From: Pseudogracilibacillus sp.
GTDB taxonomy: Bacteria > Bacillota > Bacilli > Bacillales > Amphibacillaceae
Assembly: GCA_026169815.1 (NCBI GenBank)
Contig: JAPFDT010000033.1
Span: forward strand, 42,575-106,574
Reading direction: 5' to 3'
Length of the DNA: 64,000 nucleotides
A model generated the notes under the pieces. That model saw nothing but the letters and a program-made list of their open reading frames with translations, did no database searches and was not told the origin of the DNA. The position numbers and the translations under genes are program-made. This document shows, piece after piece, positions 16,592 through 28,804 of the stretch (its first letter is position 1; every line of letters starts with the position of its first letter).

Positions 16592-17536
16592 TTAATCGTC
16601 ACTACGCAAGCTTAAATCTAGGTCAGCTAGTTTATTTTTTACTTCATCTAGTGATTTTCGACCTAAGTTACGCACTTTCATCATGTCTTCTTCTGTTTTC
16701 GTTGACAATTCTTGTACTGTATTAATACCAGCACGCTTTAGACAGTTATACGAACGAACGGATAAGTCTAATTCTTCAATTGTCATCTCTAACACTTTTT
16801 CTTTTTGGTCTTCTTCTTTTTCTACCATAATCTCAGCTTCTTGAGCTTTGTCTGTTAAATCTACGAAAATGTTTAAGTGTTCTGTAAAGACTTTAGCACC
16901 TAAAGAAACTGCTTCTTCTGGTCGAATACTTCCGTCTGTCCATACATCAAATGTTAATTTATCGTAGTTAGCAACTTGACCAATTCGTGTACCTTCGACT
17001 TGGTAGTTAACTCTTGAAACAGGAGTGAAGATAGAATCAATTGGAATTACACCAATTGGTTGGTTGTCTTGTTTGTTCTCTTCAGCTGTACGGTAACCAC
17101 GACCAGTTTCAGCTGTTATTCTCATATATAACTTTCCATTACTGTTTAATGTTGCAATCGGTAGATCTGGGTTTAACACTTCAACATCACTGTCGAATGT
17201 TATATCTTTAGCAGTTACTACCCCTTCATCTTGAACGTCGATTTCTAATGTTTTTACATCATCAGAGTAGATTTTGAGAGCCAATTGTTTTAGATTTAAA
17301 ATAATTGTCGTTACATCTTCTACTACTCCTTCAATCGTCGAAAATTCATGAAGTGCTCCATCAATTTGCACAGATGTAACAGCGGCACCTGGAAGTGAGG
17401 ATAAAAGGATGCGGCGTAAAGAGTTACCTATTGTAGTACCATATCCTCGCTCAAGTGGTTCAACTACAAACTTACCAAATGTAGCATCCTCACTTATTTC
17501 AATCGCTTCTATGCTTGGTTTCTCGATCTCAATCAT
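16592..17536 (-). CDS. rpoA: DNA-directed RNA polymerase subunit alpha
   Basis: The alpha subunit nucleates RNA polymerase assembly and contacts UP elements and activators. The 314 residues split into the N-terminal assembly domain (about 1-230, with [22 protein letters not shown]) and the C-terminal DNA-binding domain (about 245-314, with [19 protein letters not shown] helix and [10 protein letters not shown]). Length matches Bacillus. The start ATG 17536 is preceded by GGAGGG. The 255-base gap to rpsK is larger than elsewhere in the operon. It contains a TTTTAAAAGCC/GGCTTTTAAA-like inverted stretch but no promoter I would defend. Confidence 0.98.
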   Translation of the reverse strand: MIEIEKPSIEAIEISEDATFGKFVVEPLERGYGTTIGNSLRRILLSSLPGAAVTSVQIDGALHEFSTIEGVVEDVTTIILNLKQLALKIYSDDVKTLEIDVQDEGVVTAKDITFDSDVEVLNPDLPIATLNSNGKLYMRITAETGRGYRTAEENKQDNQPIGVIPIDSIFTPVSRVNYQVEGTRIGQVANYDKLTFDVWTDGSIRPEEAVSLGAKVFTEHLNIFVDLTDKAQEAEIMVEKEEDQKEKVLEMTIEELDLSVRSYNCLKRAGINTVQELSTKTEEDMMKVRNLGRKSLDEVKNKLADLDLSLRSDD

Positions 17537-17791
17537 TCCATTAAGCCCTCCTTTAAAAAACTAACGCCTTTATTTAAAAGCATGCGTACGGCTTTTAAAT
17601 TAAATAATTACCATTCTATCTGCTTTTACTGTTTATATAGTTAAAGTTACCTTTTATTAGGTGTTTAAAACTTAGTATCATTTGATGACTTAGTGGTTCA
17701 CAACAAATTGTTCAATGAATCCTTTATTACATCCTTGATATAGCTTTATAGTAACCATTATAGACAGAGTACCAAATTCTAAACGGTAAAA

Positions 17792-18184
17792 TTATACACG
17801 ACGTCTTTTTGGTGGGCGGCATCCGTTATGTGGAACTGGTGTCTCATCACGAATTGCTGTAATTTCTAAGCCTGCAGCTTGTAACGAACGAATAGCAGCT
17901 TCACGACCAGCACCTGGACCTTTAACAGATACTTCAAGGTTTTTCATATTTGTTTCTTCAGCAGCTTTTGCAGCTACTTCAGCAGCCATTTGTGCAGCAA
18001 ATGGAGTTGATTTACGTGATCCTTTAAATCCTAAAGCACCCGCTGAACTCCATCCAAGTACGTTTCCTTGTAAATCTGAAATTGAAACAATTGTATTGTT
18101 AAATGTTGAGTGGATATGAGCTACTCCAGTTTCAATTGTCTTTTTTACACGTCGTTTACGTGTTGTTTGCTTTCTTTGTGCCAT
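17792..18184 (-). CDS. rpsK: 30S ribosomal protein S11
   Basis: A 130-residue S11 of the 30S platform. Diagnostic strings are [18 protein letters not shown] near residue 22 and the ending [19 protein letters not shown]. It follows rpsM by 21 bases and has a GGAGG ribosome site. The length is normal. Confidence 0.98.
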   Translation of the reverse strand: MAQRKQTTRKRRVKKTIETGVAHIHSTFNNTIVSISDLQGNVLGWSSAGALGFKGSRKSTPFAAQMAAEVAAKAAEETNMKNLEVSVKGPGAGREAAIRSLQAAGLEITAIRDETPVPHNGCRPPKRRRV

Positions 18185-18205
18185 GTTGGTTATTTCCCTC
18201 CTTTA

Positions 18206-18574
18206 TTAGTCTTTCTTTCCTGCGATTGCTATACGAGGACCTTTACGTGTGCGTGAGTTATTTTTCGTTTTTTGACCTCTTACTGGAAGTTTTCTACGGT
18301 GTCTAACTCCTCGATACGAACCGATTTCAGTTAAACGTTTAATGTTTAATGAAACTTCACGGCGTAAATCACCTTCGATTGTATAATTACCATCGACTTC
18401 TTTACGAATTTTTCCTAGTTCTTCTTCTGTTAAATCTCTAACACGAGTATCTTCAGAAACTTCAGCTGCTGCTAAAATTTTCTGTGCACTTGTTTTTCCG
18501 ACTCCATAAATAGATGTAAGTGCAATAACGATACGTTTATCTCTAGGGATATCAATACCTGCTATACGTGCCAT
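18206..18574 (-). CDS. rpsM: 30S ribosomal protein S13
   Basis: A 122-residue S13 of the 30S head that contacts L5 and P-site tRNA. It opens with [20 protein letters not shown] and ends with the basic [14 protein letters not shown]. The helix-hairpin segment [12 protein letters not shown] is present. A GGAGGTG site precedes ATG 18574. It is the first gene of the alpha-type segment after rpmJ. Confidence 0.98.
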   Translation of the reverse strand: MARIAGIDIPRDKRIVIALTSIYGVGKTSAQKILAAAEVSEDTRVRDLTEEELGKIRKEVDGNYTIEGDLRREVSLNIKRLTEIGSYRGVRHRRKLPVRGQKTKNNSRTRKGPRIAIAGKKD

Positions 18575-18596
18575 ATGTTAATTCACCTCCAAAAGA

Positions 18597-18737
<141 letters not shown>

Positions 18738-18743
18738 TTACAA

Positions 18744-18962
18744 CTATTTGTAACGGTATGTGATGCGACCTTTAGTTAAATCATATGGTGACAACTCTAC
18801 TGTTACTTTATCTCCTGGTAAGATGCGGATGAAATGCATACGGATTTTACCTGATACGTGCGCTAAAACCGTATGTCCATTTTCAAGCTCAACATGAAAC
18901 ATTGCATTTGGTAATGTTTCTGTTACAACGCCTTCTATTTCAATTACATCGTCTTTAGACAT
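18744..18962 (-). CDS. infA: Translation initiation factor IF-1
   Basis: A 72-residue OB-fold protein that occupies the ribosomal A site during initiation. The full domain is present, from [26 protein letters not shown] to GRITYRYK (quoted ends: [12 protein letters not shown] and GRITYRYK). Its start overlaps the end of the KOW-protein gene by eight bases, so the two are translationally coupled. Confidence 0.98.
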   Translation of the reverse strand: MSKDDVIEIEGVVTETLPNAMFHVELENGHTVLAHVSGKIRMHFIRILPGDKVTVELSPYDLTKGRITYRYK

Positions 18963-19278
18963 CGTTTACGTCTCCCTTCTCTAAAACAGTCACAACTTCA
19001 CTTGCATATTTTGCGAGAGCAAATCGTAACTTCCCGTTGGAGACACGATTAGTCTCCAAAAGACTCGTTCTTACTTCATTCGATATGAATGGAGTAAATT
19101 TAATATGAAGCACATTTTTCTTCTTTGGTCGATCGTACTTTCGCTTTTCTCCGTCTGCTAAAAGTACAAAGCGATCTTCTATGATTTTGATAATTACTGC
19201 GTATTGATCTTTTTCTCTACCTTTCGTAATTCGGACAACTTGCCCAATTACTGGTTCGGTATGGACATCATTCAACAA
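18955..19278 (-). CDS. KOW-domain RNA-binding protein
   Basis: A 107-residue basic protein with an N-terminal KOW-like beta segment ([20 protein letters not shown], about residues 11-30). It is related to the small protein encoded between map and infA in Bacillus and thought to bind RNA or ribosomes. The ending [23 protein letters not shown] is longer than in the usual ~80-residue relatives. The start is TTG 19278 with GAAGGTGA upstream. It sits directly after adk; the map gene normally found between them is absent. A direct ribosomal role is inference. Confidence 0.85.
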   Translation of the reverse strand: MLNDVHTEPVIGQVVRITKGREKDQYAVIIKIIEDRFVLLADGEKRKYDRPKKKNVLHIKFTPFISNEVRTSLLETNRVSNGKLRFALAKYASEVVTVLEKGDVNDV

Positions 19279-19308
19279 TAATCACCTTCACTTACATGAT
19301 AATTAAAC

Positions 19309-19962
<654 letters not shown>

Positions 19963-19983
19963 TCATTTCACGTTAAATACTAT

Positions 19984-21279
19984 TTACGACCTGATAAATC
20001 CTTTGTAATGTCGCTTAACTAATTGACTTTCTAATTGTTTCATCGTTTGTAATGCTACTCCGACTACAATTAGTAAGCTAGTTCCTCCAATTTGAACTGC
20101 TGTAGGAAGATTAGCAACCCCACCTAAGATCATCGGTAACACAGAGATAGCTGCTAAAAATAGAGCTCCAACAAATGTTAATCGATACATAACACGAGTT
20201 AAATATGTCTCTGTATTATGTCCTGGTCGAATTCCTGGAATGTATCCACCTTGTTTCTGAAGATTTTCTGCCATTTGCTCAGGATTAACTTGCACAAATG
20301 TATAGAAATAAGTAAAGGCGATAATTAAAACTACATATAAGACCATTCCAGCTGGTTGTGTATAGTCGAATAATGATTCAATTACTGATGCGGCTTTACT
20401 TCCTTCAAAAAACGTCGCTACAGTTCTTGGTGCCATAATAAATGCAACAGCAAAAATTACAGGAATAACTCCAGCAGCATTTACTTTTAATGGTAAATGT
20501 GTTGAATGTCCACCAACTGGTGAGCGGTTTACTAGTTTCTTTGCATATTGAATAGGAATTTTACGTTCTGCTTGCTGAATGTAAATAACTCCTACTGTTA
20601 CTGCAATAATAACTAAGACAATTAAAGCTACAATAACAATGTTAATGAACAATTCAGGTCCTGGATTAATAAAGTATTGTGCATAAATCTGCTTCACACC
20701 ATTCGGTACAGCTGCTACAATACCTGCGAAAATGATAATTGAAATACCATTTCCAACTCCATTTGCTGTAATTTGTTCACCTAACCACATTAAAAATGCA
20801 GTTCCGCTAGTTAAAGTAATAGCTATTACTAACACTTTAACAACCGTCATATCTGCAATTAAAAGTCCGCCTGCCATCGCGTTAAAGCCAATTGACATAG
20901 CGATTCCTTGTACAAATGCAAGGACAATTGTTCCATAACGAGTGACTTGGGCTAGTTTTTTACGTCCCATTTCACCTTGACTTTTCCATTCTGTAAACTT
21001 TGGTACAACATCCATCTGTAACAACTGCATAATGATTGACGCAGTAATGTATGGCATAATTCCCATCGCTAATATGGAGAAGTTTTGGAGTGCTCCCCCA
21101 CCAAACGTATTCAGAAATCCAAATACGTTTTGCTGGTTCATGAAGTCAATTGCCTCTTTATCTGTATATGGTACAGGAATAAATGTACCTATTCTAAAAA
21201 CAACTAGCATTAATAGCGTGAAAATAATTTTTCTTCTAATATCCGCAATTCGCATAAAATTCGAAATTGTACGGAACAT
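19984..21279 (-). CDS. secY: Protein translocase subunit SecY
   Basis: The channel-forming subunit of the Sec translocon in the cytoplasmic membrane, 431 residues with ten predicted helices. It opens with the first helix IIFTLLMLVVFRIGTFIPVPYTD and contains the cytoplasmic loop PEQMAENLQKQGGYIPGIRPG near residue 340 (quoted in part: NLQKQGGYIPGIRPG), a SecA/ribosome contact. Start ATG 21279 overlaps the rplO stop by one base (TAATG). The partner SecE is encoded at 49275-49463. Confidence 0.98.
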   Translation of the reverse strand: MFRTISNFMRIADIRRKIIFTLLMLVVFRIGTFIPVPYTDKEAIDFMNQQNVFGFLNTFGGGALQNFSILAMGIMPYITASIIMQLLQMDVVPKFTEWKSQGEMGRKKLAQVTRYGTIVLAFVQGIAMSIGFNAMAGGLLIADMTVVKVLVIAITLTSGTAFLMWLGEQITANGVGNGISIIIFAGIVAAVPNGVKQIYAQYFINPGPELFINIVIVALIVLVIIAVTVGVIYIQQAERKIPIQYAKKLVNRSPVGGHSTHLPLKVNAAGVIPVIFAVAFIMAPRTVATFFEGSKAASVIESLFDYTQPAGMVLYVVLIIAFTYFYTFVQVNPEQMAENLQKQGGYIPGIRPGHNTETYLTRVMYRLTFVGALFLAAISVLPMILGGVANLPTAVQIGGTSLLIVVGVALQTMKQLESQLVKRHYKGFIRS

Positions 21280-21719
21280 TAAATCACCTCAGCTTTGCCG
21301 CCTGCTGCCTCAATTGCTTCCTTCGCTGCATTTGAAAATTTATGTGCTTTTACGTTAACTTTTTTATCTAGAGATCCTTTTGCTAACACTTTGATTCCAG
21401 ATTTTTCATTGTTAACAATGCCTTCTTCAATTAATAGTTCAGGCGTTACTTCTGTGTTTTCGTCGAAACGATTTAACACGTCTAAATTAACAATTGCATA
21501 TTCTTTTCGATTAAAGTTAGTGAATCCGCGTTTTGGTAAACGTTGGAATAAAGGAGTTTGTCCTCCCTCAAAACCTAAGCGTGTGCCGCCTCCAGTTCGA
21601 GCGTTTTGACCTTTATGTCCTTTTCCTGAAGTTTTACCATGACCAGAAGCCATTCCTCGTCCTACACGTTTACGTTTCGTACGAGTTCCTTCGTTGGATT
21701 TAAGCTCATGAAGTTTCAT
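21279..21719 (-). CDS. rplO: 50S ribosomal protein L15
   Basis: A 146-residue L15 of the large subunit. The Gly-rich, basic N-terminal region ([20 protein letters not shown]) and [18 protein letters not shown] are diagnostic. Two adjacent ATGs occur; I choose the second (21719) because GGAGG is then eight bases away. It is translationally coupled to secY. Confidence 0.98.
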   Translation of the reverse strand: MKLHELKSNEGTRTKRKRVGRGMASGHGKTSGKGHKGQNARTGGGTRLGFEGGQTPLFQRLPKRGFTNFNRKEYAIVNLDVLNRFDENTEVTPELLIEEGIVNNEKSGIKVLAKGSLDKKVNVKAHKFSNAAKEAIEAAGGKAEVI

Positions 21720-21750
21720 CATTCGCGCCTCCTTTTCAATATAGTCCTAC

Positions 21751-21933
21751 TTACAGTTCTACAACTGTAATTAAGTGTGATACTGTGTTAACCATTCCTC
21801 GTAGAGTTGGTGTATCGTTATGTGTAACAGTATCGTTTATCTTTTTCAGCCCTAAAGCTTTTACTGTGTTTTTCTGATTTTCTTTTGCGCCGATAACACT
21901 TCTGTTGAGGGTGATTTCTAATTGTTTAGACAT
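21751..21933 (-). CDS. rpmD: 50S ribosomal protein L30
   Basis: A 60-residue L30, [20 protein letters not shown] at its start. Start ATG 21933 has GGAGG eight bases upstream and gives the normal family length; an ATG two codons earlier is too close to the site. It lies between rpsE and rplO as in Bacillus. Confidence 0.97.
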   Translation of the reverse strand: MSKQLEITLNRSVIGAKENQKNTVKALGLKKINDTVTHNDTPTLRGMVNTVSHLITVVEL

Positions 21934-21946
21934 TGTCATTCCCTCC

Positions 21947-22450
21947 TTATCCTAATAAATCTTCTACTGATTTTCCACGTAATTTAGCAACATCTTCTGC
22001 TGTCTTTAAGTTTTCTAATCCATTTAACGTAGCGCGAATCATATTAATTGGATTGTTCGAACCTAATGATTTAGTTAGAATGTCACCAACACCTGCTAAT
22101 TCTAATACCGCACGAACTGGTCCACCAGAGATAACCCCTGTACCTTCTGCTGCAGGTTTCATTAAGACATTACCTGAACCGAACTGACCGTTAATTTCAT
22201 GTGGAATTGTTGTTCCTACAATAGGTACTTCAACTAGTTCCTTCTTCGCGTTATCAATAGCTTTTTTAATCGCTTCAGGTACTTCTAGTGCTTTTCCGAT
22301 ACCGAACCCTACACGACCTTTTTTGTCTCCTACTACAACTACTGCTGCGAATCGGAAACGACGTCCACCTTTTGCAACTTTAGCTACACGGTTAACTGTA
22401 ACTACACGTTCTTCAAATTCACTTTTGTTTGCATCGAATTTTCTACTCAA
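21947..22450 (-). CDS. rpsE: 30S ribosomal protein S5
   Basis: A 167-residue S5, involved in decoding accuracy. The double-stranded RNA-binding N-terminal region ([20 protein letters not shown]) and the spectinomycin-loop region [17 protein letters not shown] are present. The loop shows no obvious deletion. It follows rplR by 21 bases. Confidence 0.98.
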   Translation of the reverse strand: MSRKFDANKSEFEERVVTVNRVAKVAKGGRRFRFAAVVVVGDKKGRVGFGIGKALEVPEAIKKAIDNAKKELVEVPIVGTTIPHEINGQFGSGNVLMKPAAEGTGVISGGPVRAVLELAGVGDILTKSLGSNNPINMIRATLNGLENLKTAEDVAKLRGKSVEDLLG

Positions 22451-22471
22451 CGTAATGATACCCTCCTTTAT

Positions 22472-22834
22472 TTAAAATTCTAATCCTGCTTCACGAGCTG
22501 CCTCTGCTAAAGCTTTAACACGTCCGTGATATAGATACCCACCGCGGTCAAAAACAACTGTGTTATAGCCTTTTTCAATCGCACGCTCTGCAAGTAACTT
22601 ACCTACTTGCTCTGCTGCTTCAACGTTCCCTTTAGAATCTAGATTAAGCTCTTTTTCATTTGTATTTGCACTTGCTAATGTAACGCTATTTTCATCGTCA
22701 ATTAGTTGTGCGTAAATATTTTTATTTGAACGATATACGTTTAAACGTGGACGGCTTGCTGTACCACTAATTTTCTTACGTACACGACCATGGATTCTTT
22801 TACGTACATGGTTTTTACTAGGTTTTGTGATCAT
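22472..22834 (-). CDS. rplR: 50S ribosomal protein L18
   Basis: A 120-residue L18 that binds 5S rRNA with L5 and L25-type partners. Diagnostic segments are [20 protein letters not shown] and the ending [19 protein letters not shown]. Normal Bacillus length, with a ribosome site before ATG 22834. Confidence 0.98.
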   Translation of the reverse strand: MITKPSKNHVRKRIHGRVRKKISGTASRPRLNVYRSNKNIYAQLIDDENSVTLASANTNEKELNLDSKGNVEAAEQVGKLLAERAIEKGYNTVVFDRGGYLYHGRVKALAEAAREAGLEF

Positions 22835-22866
22835 TTAGTTGCCACTCCTTTCAACACTGCTATTTA

Positions 22867-23403
22867 TTACTTAGCAGTTTTACCTTCTTTACGACGTACA
22901 AATTCACCTTTATAACGAATTCCTTTACCTTTATATGGCTCTGGAGAACGAATCGCACGAATGTTAGCTGCAACCGCACCTACACGTTCTTTGTCGATAC
23001 CTTTTACGATAATCTCCGTGTTTTTAGGAACTTCAAACTCAATATTCTCTTCAGCTTCTACTTCAACTGGATGTGAATAACCTGCTCCTACGACAAGTTT
23101 GTTACCTTGTAATTGTGCTCGGTATCCAACCCCGATGATTTCTAACTCTTTTTGGAACCCTTTCGATACACCTTCGACCATGTTATTAATTAAACTACGA
23201 GTCGTTCCGTGTAATGAACGAGTTTCTTTATCTTCACTTTTACGTTCAATTGTGACGATGTTATCTTCAATATTGATTCCCATGTTTTCTGATACGTCCT
23301 GGCTTAGTTGGCCTTTAGGACCTTTAACAGACACTGTCGAACCGTCTACTTTGATTTCGACTCCTTCTGGGATTTCAATAAGTTTTAATCCAATACGTGA
23401 CAT
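22867..23403 (-). CDS. rplF: 50S ribosomal protein L6
   Basis: A 178-residue L6 with two repeated RNA-binding domains, located near the factor-binding site. Diagnostic: [19 protein letters not shown] at the start and [14 protein letters not shown] near the C-terminus. A GGAGGTG site precedes ATG 23403. Confidence 0.98.
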   Translation of the reverse strand: MSRIGLKLIEIPEGVEIKVDGSTVSVKGPKGQLSQDVSENMGINIEDNIVTIERKSEDKETRSLHGTTRSLINNMVEGVSKGFQKELEIIGVGYRAQLQGNKLVVGAGYSHPVEVEAEENIEFEVPKNTEIIVKGIDKERVGAVAANIRAIRSPEPYKGKGIRYKGEFVRRKEGKTAK

Positions 23404-23434
23404 TCACTGCACCTCCTAAATTAACGGTATAGTA

Positions 23435-23833
23435 TTACCAGATATAAGCTAACACTTCTCCACCAACATGTTGTGAACGAGCTTCTTTATCTGATAAAAC
23501 ACCTCTTGATGTAGATACGATTGCTGTGCCTAATCCGTTTAGTACACGTGGTACTTCATCAGCTTTAGCAAAGACTCGTAATCCAGGCTTACTAATTCTC
23601 TTAATTCCTGTAATAACTTGTTCTTCGTTCGAACCATACTTTAAGAATATTTTTAAAATACCTTGTTTATTATCTTCTACTACCTCATAATCACGAACAT
23701 AACCTTCACGCTTTAAAATATCAGCGATCTCAGCTTTTAACTTTGATGATGGTAGTTCTAGTACTTCATGACGTACTACGTTAGCATTACGAATACGAGT
23801 TAACATATCCGCAATTGGGTCTGTCATAACCAT
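23435..23833 (-). CDS. rpsH: 30S ribosomal protein S8
   Basis: A 132-residue S8, an early binder of 16S rRNA helix 21. It begins [18 protein letters not shown], as in Bacillus, and ends [10 protein letters not shown] keep the first ATG (23833), which is nine bases from GGAGG. In some bacteria S8 represses this operon; no such site was examined here. Confidence 0.98.
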   Translation of the reverse strand: MVMTDPIADMLTRIRNANVVRHEVLELPSSKLKAEIADILKREGYVRDYEVVEDNKQGILKIFLKYGSNEEQVITGIKRISKPGLRVFAKADEVPRVLNGLGTAIVSTSRGVLSDKEARSQHVGGEVLAYIW

Positions 23834-23862
23834 TGATCATTACCTCCTTCCCGAATTTACGA

Positions 23863-24078
<216 letters not shown>

Positions 24079-24618
24079 TTATTTTTGAAACGGCATTCCT
24101 AACTGTTGTAATAACTCATGAGACTCTTCATCTGTATCAGCTGTAGTTACAATTGCAATGTCCATTCCACGGATTTTATTAACATTATCATAGTTAATTT
24201 CTGGGAAAATTAATTGTTCTTTAACCCCTAATGTATAGTTACCTCTACCGTCAAATGCTTTGTTTGAAATACCTCTGAAGTCACGTACACGAGGTAATGC
24301 AACACGGATAAGTTTTTGTAGGAATTCATACATTCTCTCACCGCGTAGTGTTACTTTCGCGCCAATTGGCATTCCATCCCTTAAGCGAAAGCCTGCGATT
24401 GACTTCTTCGCACGTGTGACAACTGGTTTTTGTCCTGCGATCAATGTTAACTCTTCGATTGCATTATCTAACAATTTCGAGTTCTGCACTGCATCACCGA
24501 CACCCATGTTAATGATGATTTTCTCTACTTTTGGTACTTGCATTACTGATTCATATTCAAATTTGTCCATCATTGATGGTACAACTTTCTCTTGATAAAT
24601 TGATTTTAATTCGTTCAT
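24079..24618 (-). CDS. rplE: 50S ribosomal protein L5
   Basis: A 179-residue L5 binding 5S rRNA and the P-site tRNA elbow. Diagnostic: [19 protein letters not shown] and [20 protein letters not shown]. It follows rplX by 21 bases and has the Bacillus length exactly. Confidence 0.98.
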   Translation of the reverse strand: MNELKSIYQEKVVPSMMDKFEYESVMQVPKVEKIIINMGVGDAVQNSKLLDNAIEELTLIAGQKPVVTRAKKSIAGFRLRDGMPIGAKVTLRGERMYEFLQKLIRVALPRVRDFRGISNKAFDGRGNYTLGVKEQLIFPEINYDNVNKIRGMDIAIVTTADTDEESHELLQQLGMPFQK

Positions 24619-24639
24619 TTATGTCACCCTCCTTTCGCT

Positions 24640-24951
24640 CTATTTATCTAAAGGTTCACCAGATTTTTTAGCGATCCGGACTTTTTTTCCATCTTTAACT
24701 TCATAACCTACTCGAGTTGGTTCGCCAGTCTTTGGATCGATTGGCATTACATTTGAAGCATGAATTGGAGCTTCAATGTTTAAAATTCCACCTTGTGGAT
24801 TTTCTTGTGATGGCTGAGCATGGATGTTTACCATGTTTACACCTTCAACAAGAACACGTTCATTATTAGGGAAAGCTTCTAGAATTGTTCCTTGCTTTCC
24901 ACGGTCTTTACCAGAAAGAACCGCTACTTTATCTCCCTTTTTAACATGCAT
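24640..24951 (-). CDS. rplX: 50S ribosomal protein L24
   Basis: A 103-residue L24, an assembly initiator with a KOW fold ([19 protein letters not shown] near the start). The ending [15 protein letters not shown] is typical. GGAGGTG precedes ATG 24951. Confidence 0.98.
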   Translation of the reverse strand: MHVKKGDKVAVLSGKDRGKQGTILEAFPNNERVLVEGVNMVNIHAQPSQENPQGGILNIEAPIHASNVMPIDPKTGEPTRVGYEVKDGKKVRIAKKSGEPLDK

Positions 24952-25010
24952 TAATAACGCACCTCCTGTTATACACTACTTAATTTGTGATCGTATTGTG
25001 TAATTAGAAA

Positions 25011-25379
25011 TTACAATACTTCTGGAGCCAGAGATACGATTCTCATAAATTTAGCATCACGTAATTCTCGCGCAACTGGTCCAAAAATACGAGTACCTCT
25101 TGGACTTTTATCTTCACGGATAATTACAGCTGCATTTTCATCAAAACGTATATACGAACCGTCTTTACGACGTGCACCTGTTTTTGTTCTTACGATTACC
25201 GCACGAACAACTTCACCTTTTTTGACAACGCCTCCTGGTGTTGCTTCTTTTACTGTACATACAATAACATCACCAATATTAGCTGTCTTCTTACCTGTTC
25301 CACCTAATACTTTAATTGTCAAAACTTCACGCGCTCCAGAGTTATCTGCAATCTTTAAACGACTTTCTTGTTGTATCAT
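25011..25379 (-). CDS. rplN: 50S ribosomal protein L14
   Basis: A 122-residue L14 at the subunit interface. It opens [20 protein letters not shown] and ends [11 protein letters not shown], both diagnostic. GAGGAGG upstream. Confidence 0.98.
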   Translation of the reverse strand: MIQQESRLKIADNSGAREVLTIKVLGGTGKKTANIGDVIVCTVKEATPGGVVKKGEVVRAVIVRTKTGARRKDGSYIRFDENAAVIIREDKSPRGTRIFGPVARELRDAKFMRIVSLAPEVL

Positions 25380-25414
25380 AAGTCTTTACCTCCTCTCGGC
25401 AACTTCACTTATCA

Positions 25415-25678
25415 TCAGATAATAACGGATTCTTCGACCACTTCTACAAGACGGAAATGTTTTGTTTTTGAAAATGGACGAGTTTCCATAATACGTACGA
25501 CGTCACCGTTCTTAGCTACATTGTTTTCATCATGTGTTTTCATTTTTTTAGAATACTTTACACGTTTACCGTATAAAGGATGCACTTTATAAGTTTCTAC
25601 TACTACTGTAATTGTTTTGTCCATTTTGTCGGATACAACACGTCCAGTGTATGATTTACGATTATTACGTTCACTCAT
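25415..25678 (-). CDS. rpsQ: 30S ribosomal protein S17
   Basis: An 87-residue S17, OB fold, primary binder of 16S rRNA. Diagnostic: [19 protein letters not shown] and [13 protein letters not shown]. Sits between rpmC and rplN as in Bacillus. Confidence 0.98.
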   Translation of the reverse strand: MSERNNRKSYTGRVVSDKMDKTITVVVETYKVHPLYGKRVKYSKKMKTHDENNVAKNGDVVRIMETRPFSKTKHFRLVEVVEESVII

Positions 25679-25702
25679 AATTGTGGCAACCTCCTCTCAA
25701 GG

Positions 25703-25903
25703 TTAGTTATTTACACTTATTTCTCGTTCACGTACAACAGTTTTTAAACGAGCAATGTTAGTTTTTACACTTTTAATTCGTGCAGTGTTTTCTAATTGCC
25801 CTGTTGCTAACTGAAAACGTAAGTTGAATAGTTCTTCTTTCATTGATTTGACATTTTGTTCAATTTCGGCAGTGGTTAGTTCTCTAATTTCTTTAGCCTT
25901 CAT
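25703..25903 (-). CDS. rpmC: 50S ribosomal protein L29
   Basis: A 66-residue two-helix L29 near the nascent-chain exit, beginning [21 protein letters not shown] start at ATG 25903, which overlaps the rplP stop by 11 bases and gives the family length. An extension further upstream would lie inside rplP. Confidence 0.97.
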   Translation of the reverse strand: MKAKEIRELTTAEIEQNVKSMKEELFNLRFQLATGQLENTARIKSVKTNIARLKTVVREREISVNN

Positions 25904-26327
25904 TGATTTCACCACCAATTTCTTCACGTTTAACAAACTTAGTCTTGATCGGTAACTTGTGAGAAGCAAGACGTAGTGCTTCACGTGCAACCTCTTCTTC
26001 TACTCCAGCTATTTCAAATAATACTTTTCCTGGTTTAACTACCGCTACCCAACCTTCAAGGGCACCTTTACCTGAACCCATTCTTACTTCAAGAGGTTTA
26101 GCAGTATATGGTTTGTCTGGGAATATTTTAATCCATACCATTCCACCACGCTTCATAAAACGAGTCATTGCGATACGAGCTGCTTCAATTTGACGAGCTG
26201 TAATCCATGACGCTTCTGTTGCAATTAAACCATAATCTCCAAACGATACTTCTGTTCCACCTTTAGCATGACCTTTCATACGGCCACGGTGTTGTCTACG
26301 ATATTTAACACGTTTTGGCATTAACAT
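25893..26327 (-). CDS. rplP: 50S ribosomal protein L16
   Basis: A 144-residue L16 near the A site. Diagnostic: [17 protein letters not shown] and [20 protein letters not shown] keep ATG 26327, nine bases from GGGGG; this gives the Bacillus-type start (Met-Leu-x-Pro-Lys). Overlaps rpmC, so translation is coupled. Confidence 0.98.
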   Translation of the reverse strand: MLMPKRVKYRRQHRGRMKGHAKGGTEVSFGDYGLIATEASWITARQIEAARIAMTRFMKRGGMVWIKIFPDKPYTAKPLEVRMGSGKGALEGWVAVVKPGKVLFEIAGVEEEVAREALRLASHKLPIKTKFVKREEIGGEINEG

Positions 26328-26345
26328 AATGTATTTCCCCCTTCC

Positions 26346-26987
26346 TTAATTTTTTGGTTTTTCTGGAAGGACTTCTCCACGGTAAATCCACACTTTAACA
26401 CCTAACTTACCATAAGTAGTGTCTGCTTCAGCATGTGCATAATCAATGTCTGCACGTAATGTGTGAAGTGGTACTGTTCCTTCGTTATAATGTTCTGCTC
26501 TTGCGATGTCTGCTCCACCTAAACGACCAGATACTTGTGTTCTAATTCCTAATGCTCCCGCACGCATTGTACGTTGGATAACTTGCTTCTGTGCACGACG
26601 GAATGAAATACGGCTCTCTAGTTGACGCGCAATGTTTTCTGCAACTAATCTTGCGTCTAAATCAACCTTTTTGATTTCCACAATGTTAATGTGAATTCTC
26701 TTGCCTGTTAGTTTATTTAAGTCTTTACGTAACTTCTCTACTTCTGAACCGCCTTTACCAATTACCATTCCAGGCTTACCTGTGTGAATTGTAATGTTTA
26801 CGCGGTTTGCAGCACGTTCAATTTCAATTGTTGAAAGAGAAGACATTTTTAGACGTTCTTCTAAATATTCTCTGATTCGAATATCTTCATGTAGTAGATC
26901 TGCATATTCTGCATCTGCATACCACTTTGACTCCCAATCTTTAATAACTCCTACTCGAAAACCAATTGGATTTATCTTCTGACCCAC
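26346..26987 (-). CDS. rpsC: 30S ribosomal protein S3
   Basis: A 213-residue S3 at the mRNA entry channel. It has the KH domain ([20 protein letters not shown], about 75-95) and begins [20 protein letters not shown]. Slightly shorter at the C-terminus than the 218-residue Bacillus protein. Three bases separate it from rplV. Confidence 0.98.
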   Translation of the reverse strand: MGQKINPIGFRVGVIKDWESKWYADAEYADLLHEDIRIREYLEERLKMSSLSTIEIERAANRVNITIHTGKPGMVIGKGGSEVEKLRKDLNKLTGKRIHINIVEIKKVDLDARLVAENIARQLESRISFRRAQKQVIQRTMRAGALGIRTQVSGRLGGADIARAEHYNEGTVPLHTLRADIDYAHAEADTTYGKLGVKVWIYRGEVLPEKPKN

Positions 26988-26990
26988 AGA

Positions 26991-27335
26991 CTATCCCTCC
27001 TTCTTTTCTGAAACGACTACCGTAATGTGGCTAGTACGTTTATTGATTCGGCTCGCACTACCTTGTGCACGAGGTCTGAATCTCTTTAGTGTAATTCCTT
27101 CATCTACATACGCTTCTGAAACAACTAAGTTATCAGGATCCATCTCATAATTGTGTTCTGCGTTTGCAATTGCTGAGTTTAATACTTTTTCAACAACAGG
27201 TGATGCCCCACGTTGTGTATGACGTAAAATTGCTACTGCTTCGCCAACTTGTTTACCACGAATCAAATCGACTACTAAACGTGCCTTACGAGGAGCGATA
27301 CGGATTTGTTTTGCTACTGCTTTAGCTTCTGCCAT
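26991..27335 (-). CDS. rplV: 50S ribosomal protein L22
   Basis: A 114-residue L22 lining the exit tunnel. Diagnostic: [18 protein letters not shown] and the beta-hairpin [20 protein letters not shown], which shows no macrolide-type deletion or duplication. Normal length. Confidence 0.98.
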   Translation of the reverse strand: MAEAKAVAKQIRIAPRKARLVVDLIRGKQVGEAVAILRHTQRGASPVVEKVLNSAIANAEHNYEMDPDNLVVSEAYVDEGITLKRFRPRAQGSASRINKRTSHITVVVSEKKEG

Positions 27336-27353
27336 GAAAAGCGCCTCCTCTCA

Positions 27354-27629
27354 TTAATTTGTCTTCTTGTCAGCTCCAGAGTGACCTCTGAACGTTCTTG
27401 TAGGTGCAAACTCACCTAGTTTATGTCCTACCATATCTTCTGTCACATATACTGGTACATGTTTGCGTCCATCATGTACTGCAATTGTATGACCTACAAA
27501 TTGCGGGAAAATTGTTGAGCGTCTAGACCATGTTCTGACTACCTGCTTTTTATCAGATTCATTTAATTCATTAATCTTTTTAAGAAGGTGATCATCAGCG
27601 AAAGGTCCTTTCTTTAAACTACGACCCAT
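27354..27629 (-). CDS. rpsS: 30S ribosomal protein S19
   Basis: A 91-residue S19 of the 30S head, beginning [20 protein letters not shown] place the start at ATG 27629, with GAGG upstream, because six extra residues upstream are not part of the family. Ends near [13 protein letters not shown]. Confidence 0.97.
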   Translation of the reverse strand: MGRSLKKGPFADDHLLKKINELNESDKKQVVRTWSRRSTIFPQFVGHTIAVHDGRKHVPVYVTEDMVGHKLGEFAPTRTFRGHSGADKKTN

Positions 27630-27662
27630 ATATAAGCCTCCTCTCACATTGAGATCTTTTTA

Positions 27663-28493
27663 TTACTTCCTACGCTTACGTACAATATATTTATTTGACG
27701 GCTTGTTAATCGAACGAGTAATCTTACCAAGAGTTGGTTTACCCCAAGGTGATACTGGTGATGGACGTCCAATCGGTGTACGACCTTCTCCTCCACCGTG
27801 TGGGTGATCTACTGGGTTCATAGCTGAACCACGAACTGTTGGTCTAATACCCTTCCAGCGTGAACGACCTGCTTTACCTACACGTACAAGTTCATGTTCG
27901 ATATTTCCAACTTGACCAACTGTTGCACGGCATGTTGATAATACTAAACGAACTTCACCTGAAGCTAAACGAACTAATGTATATTTACCTTCACGTCCTA
28001 AGATTTGTGCTCCTGCACCAGCTGAACGTACTAATTGTCCGCCATGACCTGGCTTTAATTCTACGTTATGAACTGTCGTACCTACTGGGATATTCACTAA
28101 TGGAAGTGCATTCCCTACATTGATATCAGCTTCTGCTCCTGATTCAACCTTTTGGTCTACTTTAATTCCTTTTGGAGCTAAGATATAACGCTTTTCTCCA
28201 TCTGCATAATGAATTAATGCAATGTTTGCAGAGCGGTTTGGATCATACTCCACTGTGGCAACGCGTCCTGGTATGCCATCTTTATTTCTTTTGAAGTCAA
28301 TAACACGATATTGACGCTTATGTCCGCCACCGTGATGACGTGTTGTAATTCTTCCTTGGTTGTTTCGGCCAGCATTTTTAGGAATTGGTCTCAATAATGA
28401 GCTTTCTGGTGTATCAGTAGTAATTTCCGAAAATGTTAGGCCAGACATGTTTCTTCTACCATTTGATGTTGCTTTATACTTTTTAATGGACAC
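27663..28493 (-). CDS. rplB: 50S ribosomal protein L2
   Basis: A 276-residue L2, needed for peptidyl-transferase centre formation and subunit joining. Diagnostic: [18 protein letters not shown] near residue 45 and [17 protein letters not shown] near 225, which contains the conserved His of the catalytic-centre contact. Confidence 0.98.
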   Translation of the reverse strand: MSIKKYKATSNGRRNMSGLTFSEITTDTPESSLLRPIPKNAGRNNQGRITTRHHGGGHKRQYRVIDFKRNKDGIPGRVATVEYDPNRSANIALIHYADGEKRYILAPKGIKVDQKVESGAEADINVGNALPLVNIPVGTTVHNVELKPGHGGQLVRSAGAGAQILGREGKYTLVRLASGEVRLVLSTCRATVGQVGNIEHELVRVGKAGRSRWKGIRPTVRGSAMNPVDHPHGGGEGRTPIGRPSPVSPWGKPTLGKITRSINKPSNKYIVRKRRK

Positions 28494-28516
28494 GTTTTTT
28501 CCCTCCTTCTTTTATA

Positions 28517-28804
28517 TTATCCTTCGAAAAAGTCTAAGTCTTTACTATCCTCAGATAGTTGCACAATAGCCTTTTTAACATCTGGGCGGTATCCACCGTA
28601 ACGTCCCATTGTTTTGAATTTACCTTTTTTATTCATTGTGTTTACTTTTCTAACTTTAACACCGAAAACAGATTCGATCGCTTGTTTAATTTGAGTTTTG
28701 TTTGCTGTTGAATCAACTTCAAATGTATAACGTTTTTCAGCCATTAAATCTGCAGAGTGTTCTGTAATGACAGGGCGTTTAATAATGTCTCGTAAATCTT
28801 TCAT
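28517..28804 (-). CDS. rplW: 50S ribosomal protein L23
   Basis: A 95-residue L23 beside the exit tunnel, docking site for SRP and trigger factor. Diagnostic: [18 protein letters not shown] and [15 protein letters not shown]. Shares one base with the rplD stop, indicating coupling. Confidence 0.98.
   Translation of the reverse strand: MKDLRDIIKRPVITEHSADLMAEKRYTFEVDSTANKTQIKQAIESVFGVKVRKVNTMNKKGKFKTMGRYGGYRPDVKKAIVQLSEDSKDLDFFEG

Noticed and set aside
17537..17791. Possible promoter or extra small gene between rpsK and rpoA
   Set aside because: No hexamer pair with acceptable spacing and no frame with a ribosome site; only a short inverted A/T-rich stretch was seen.
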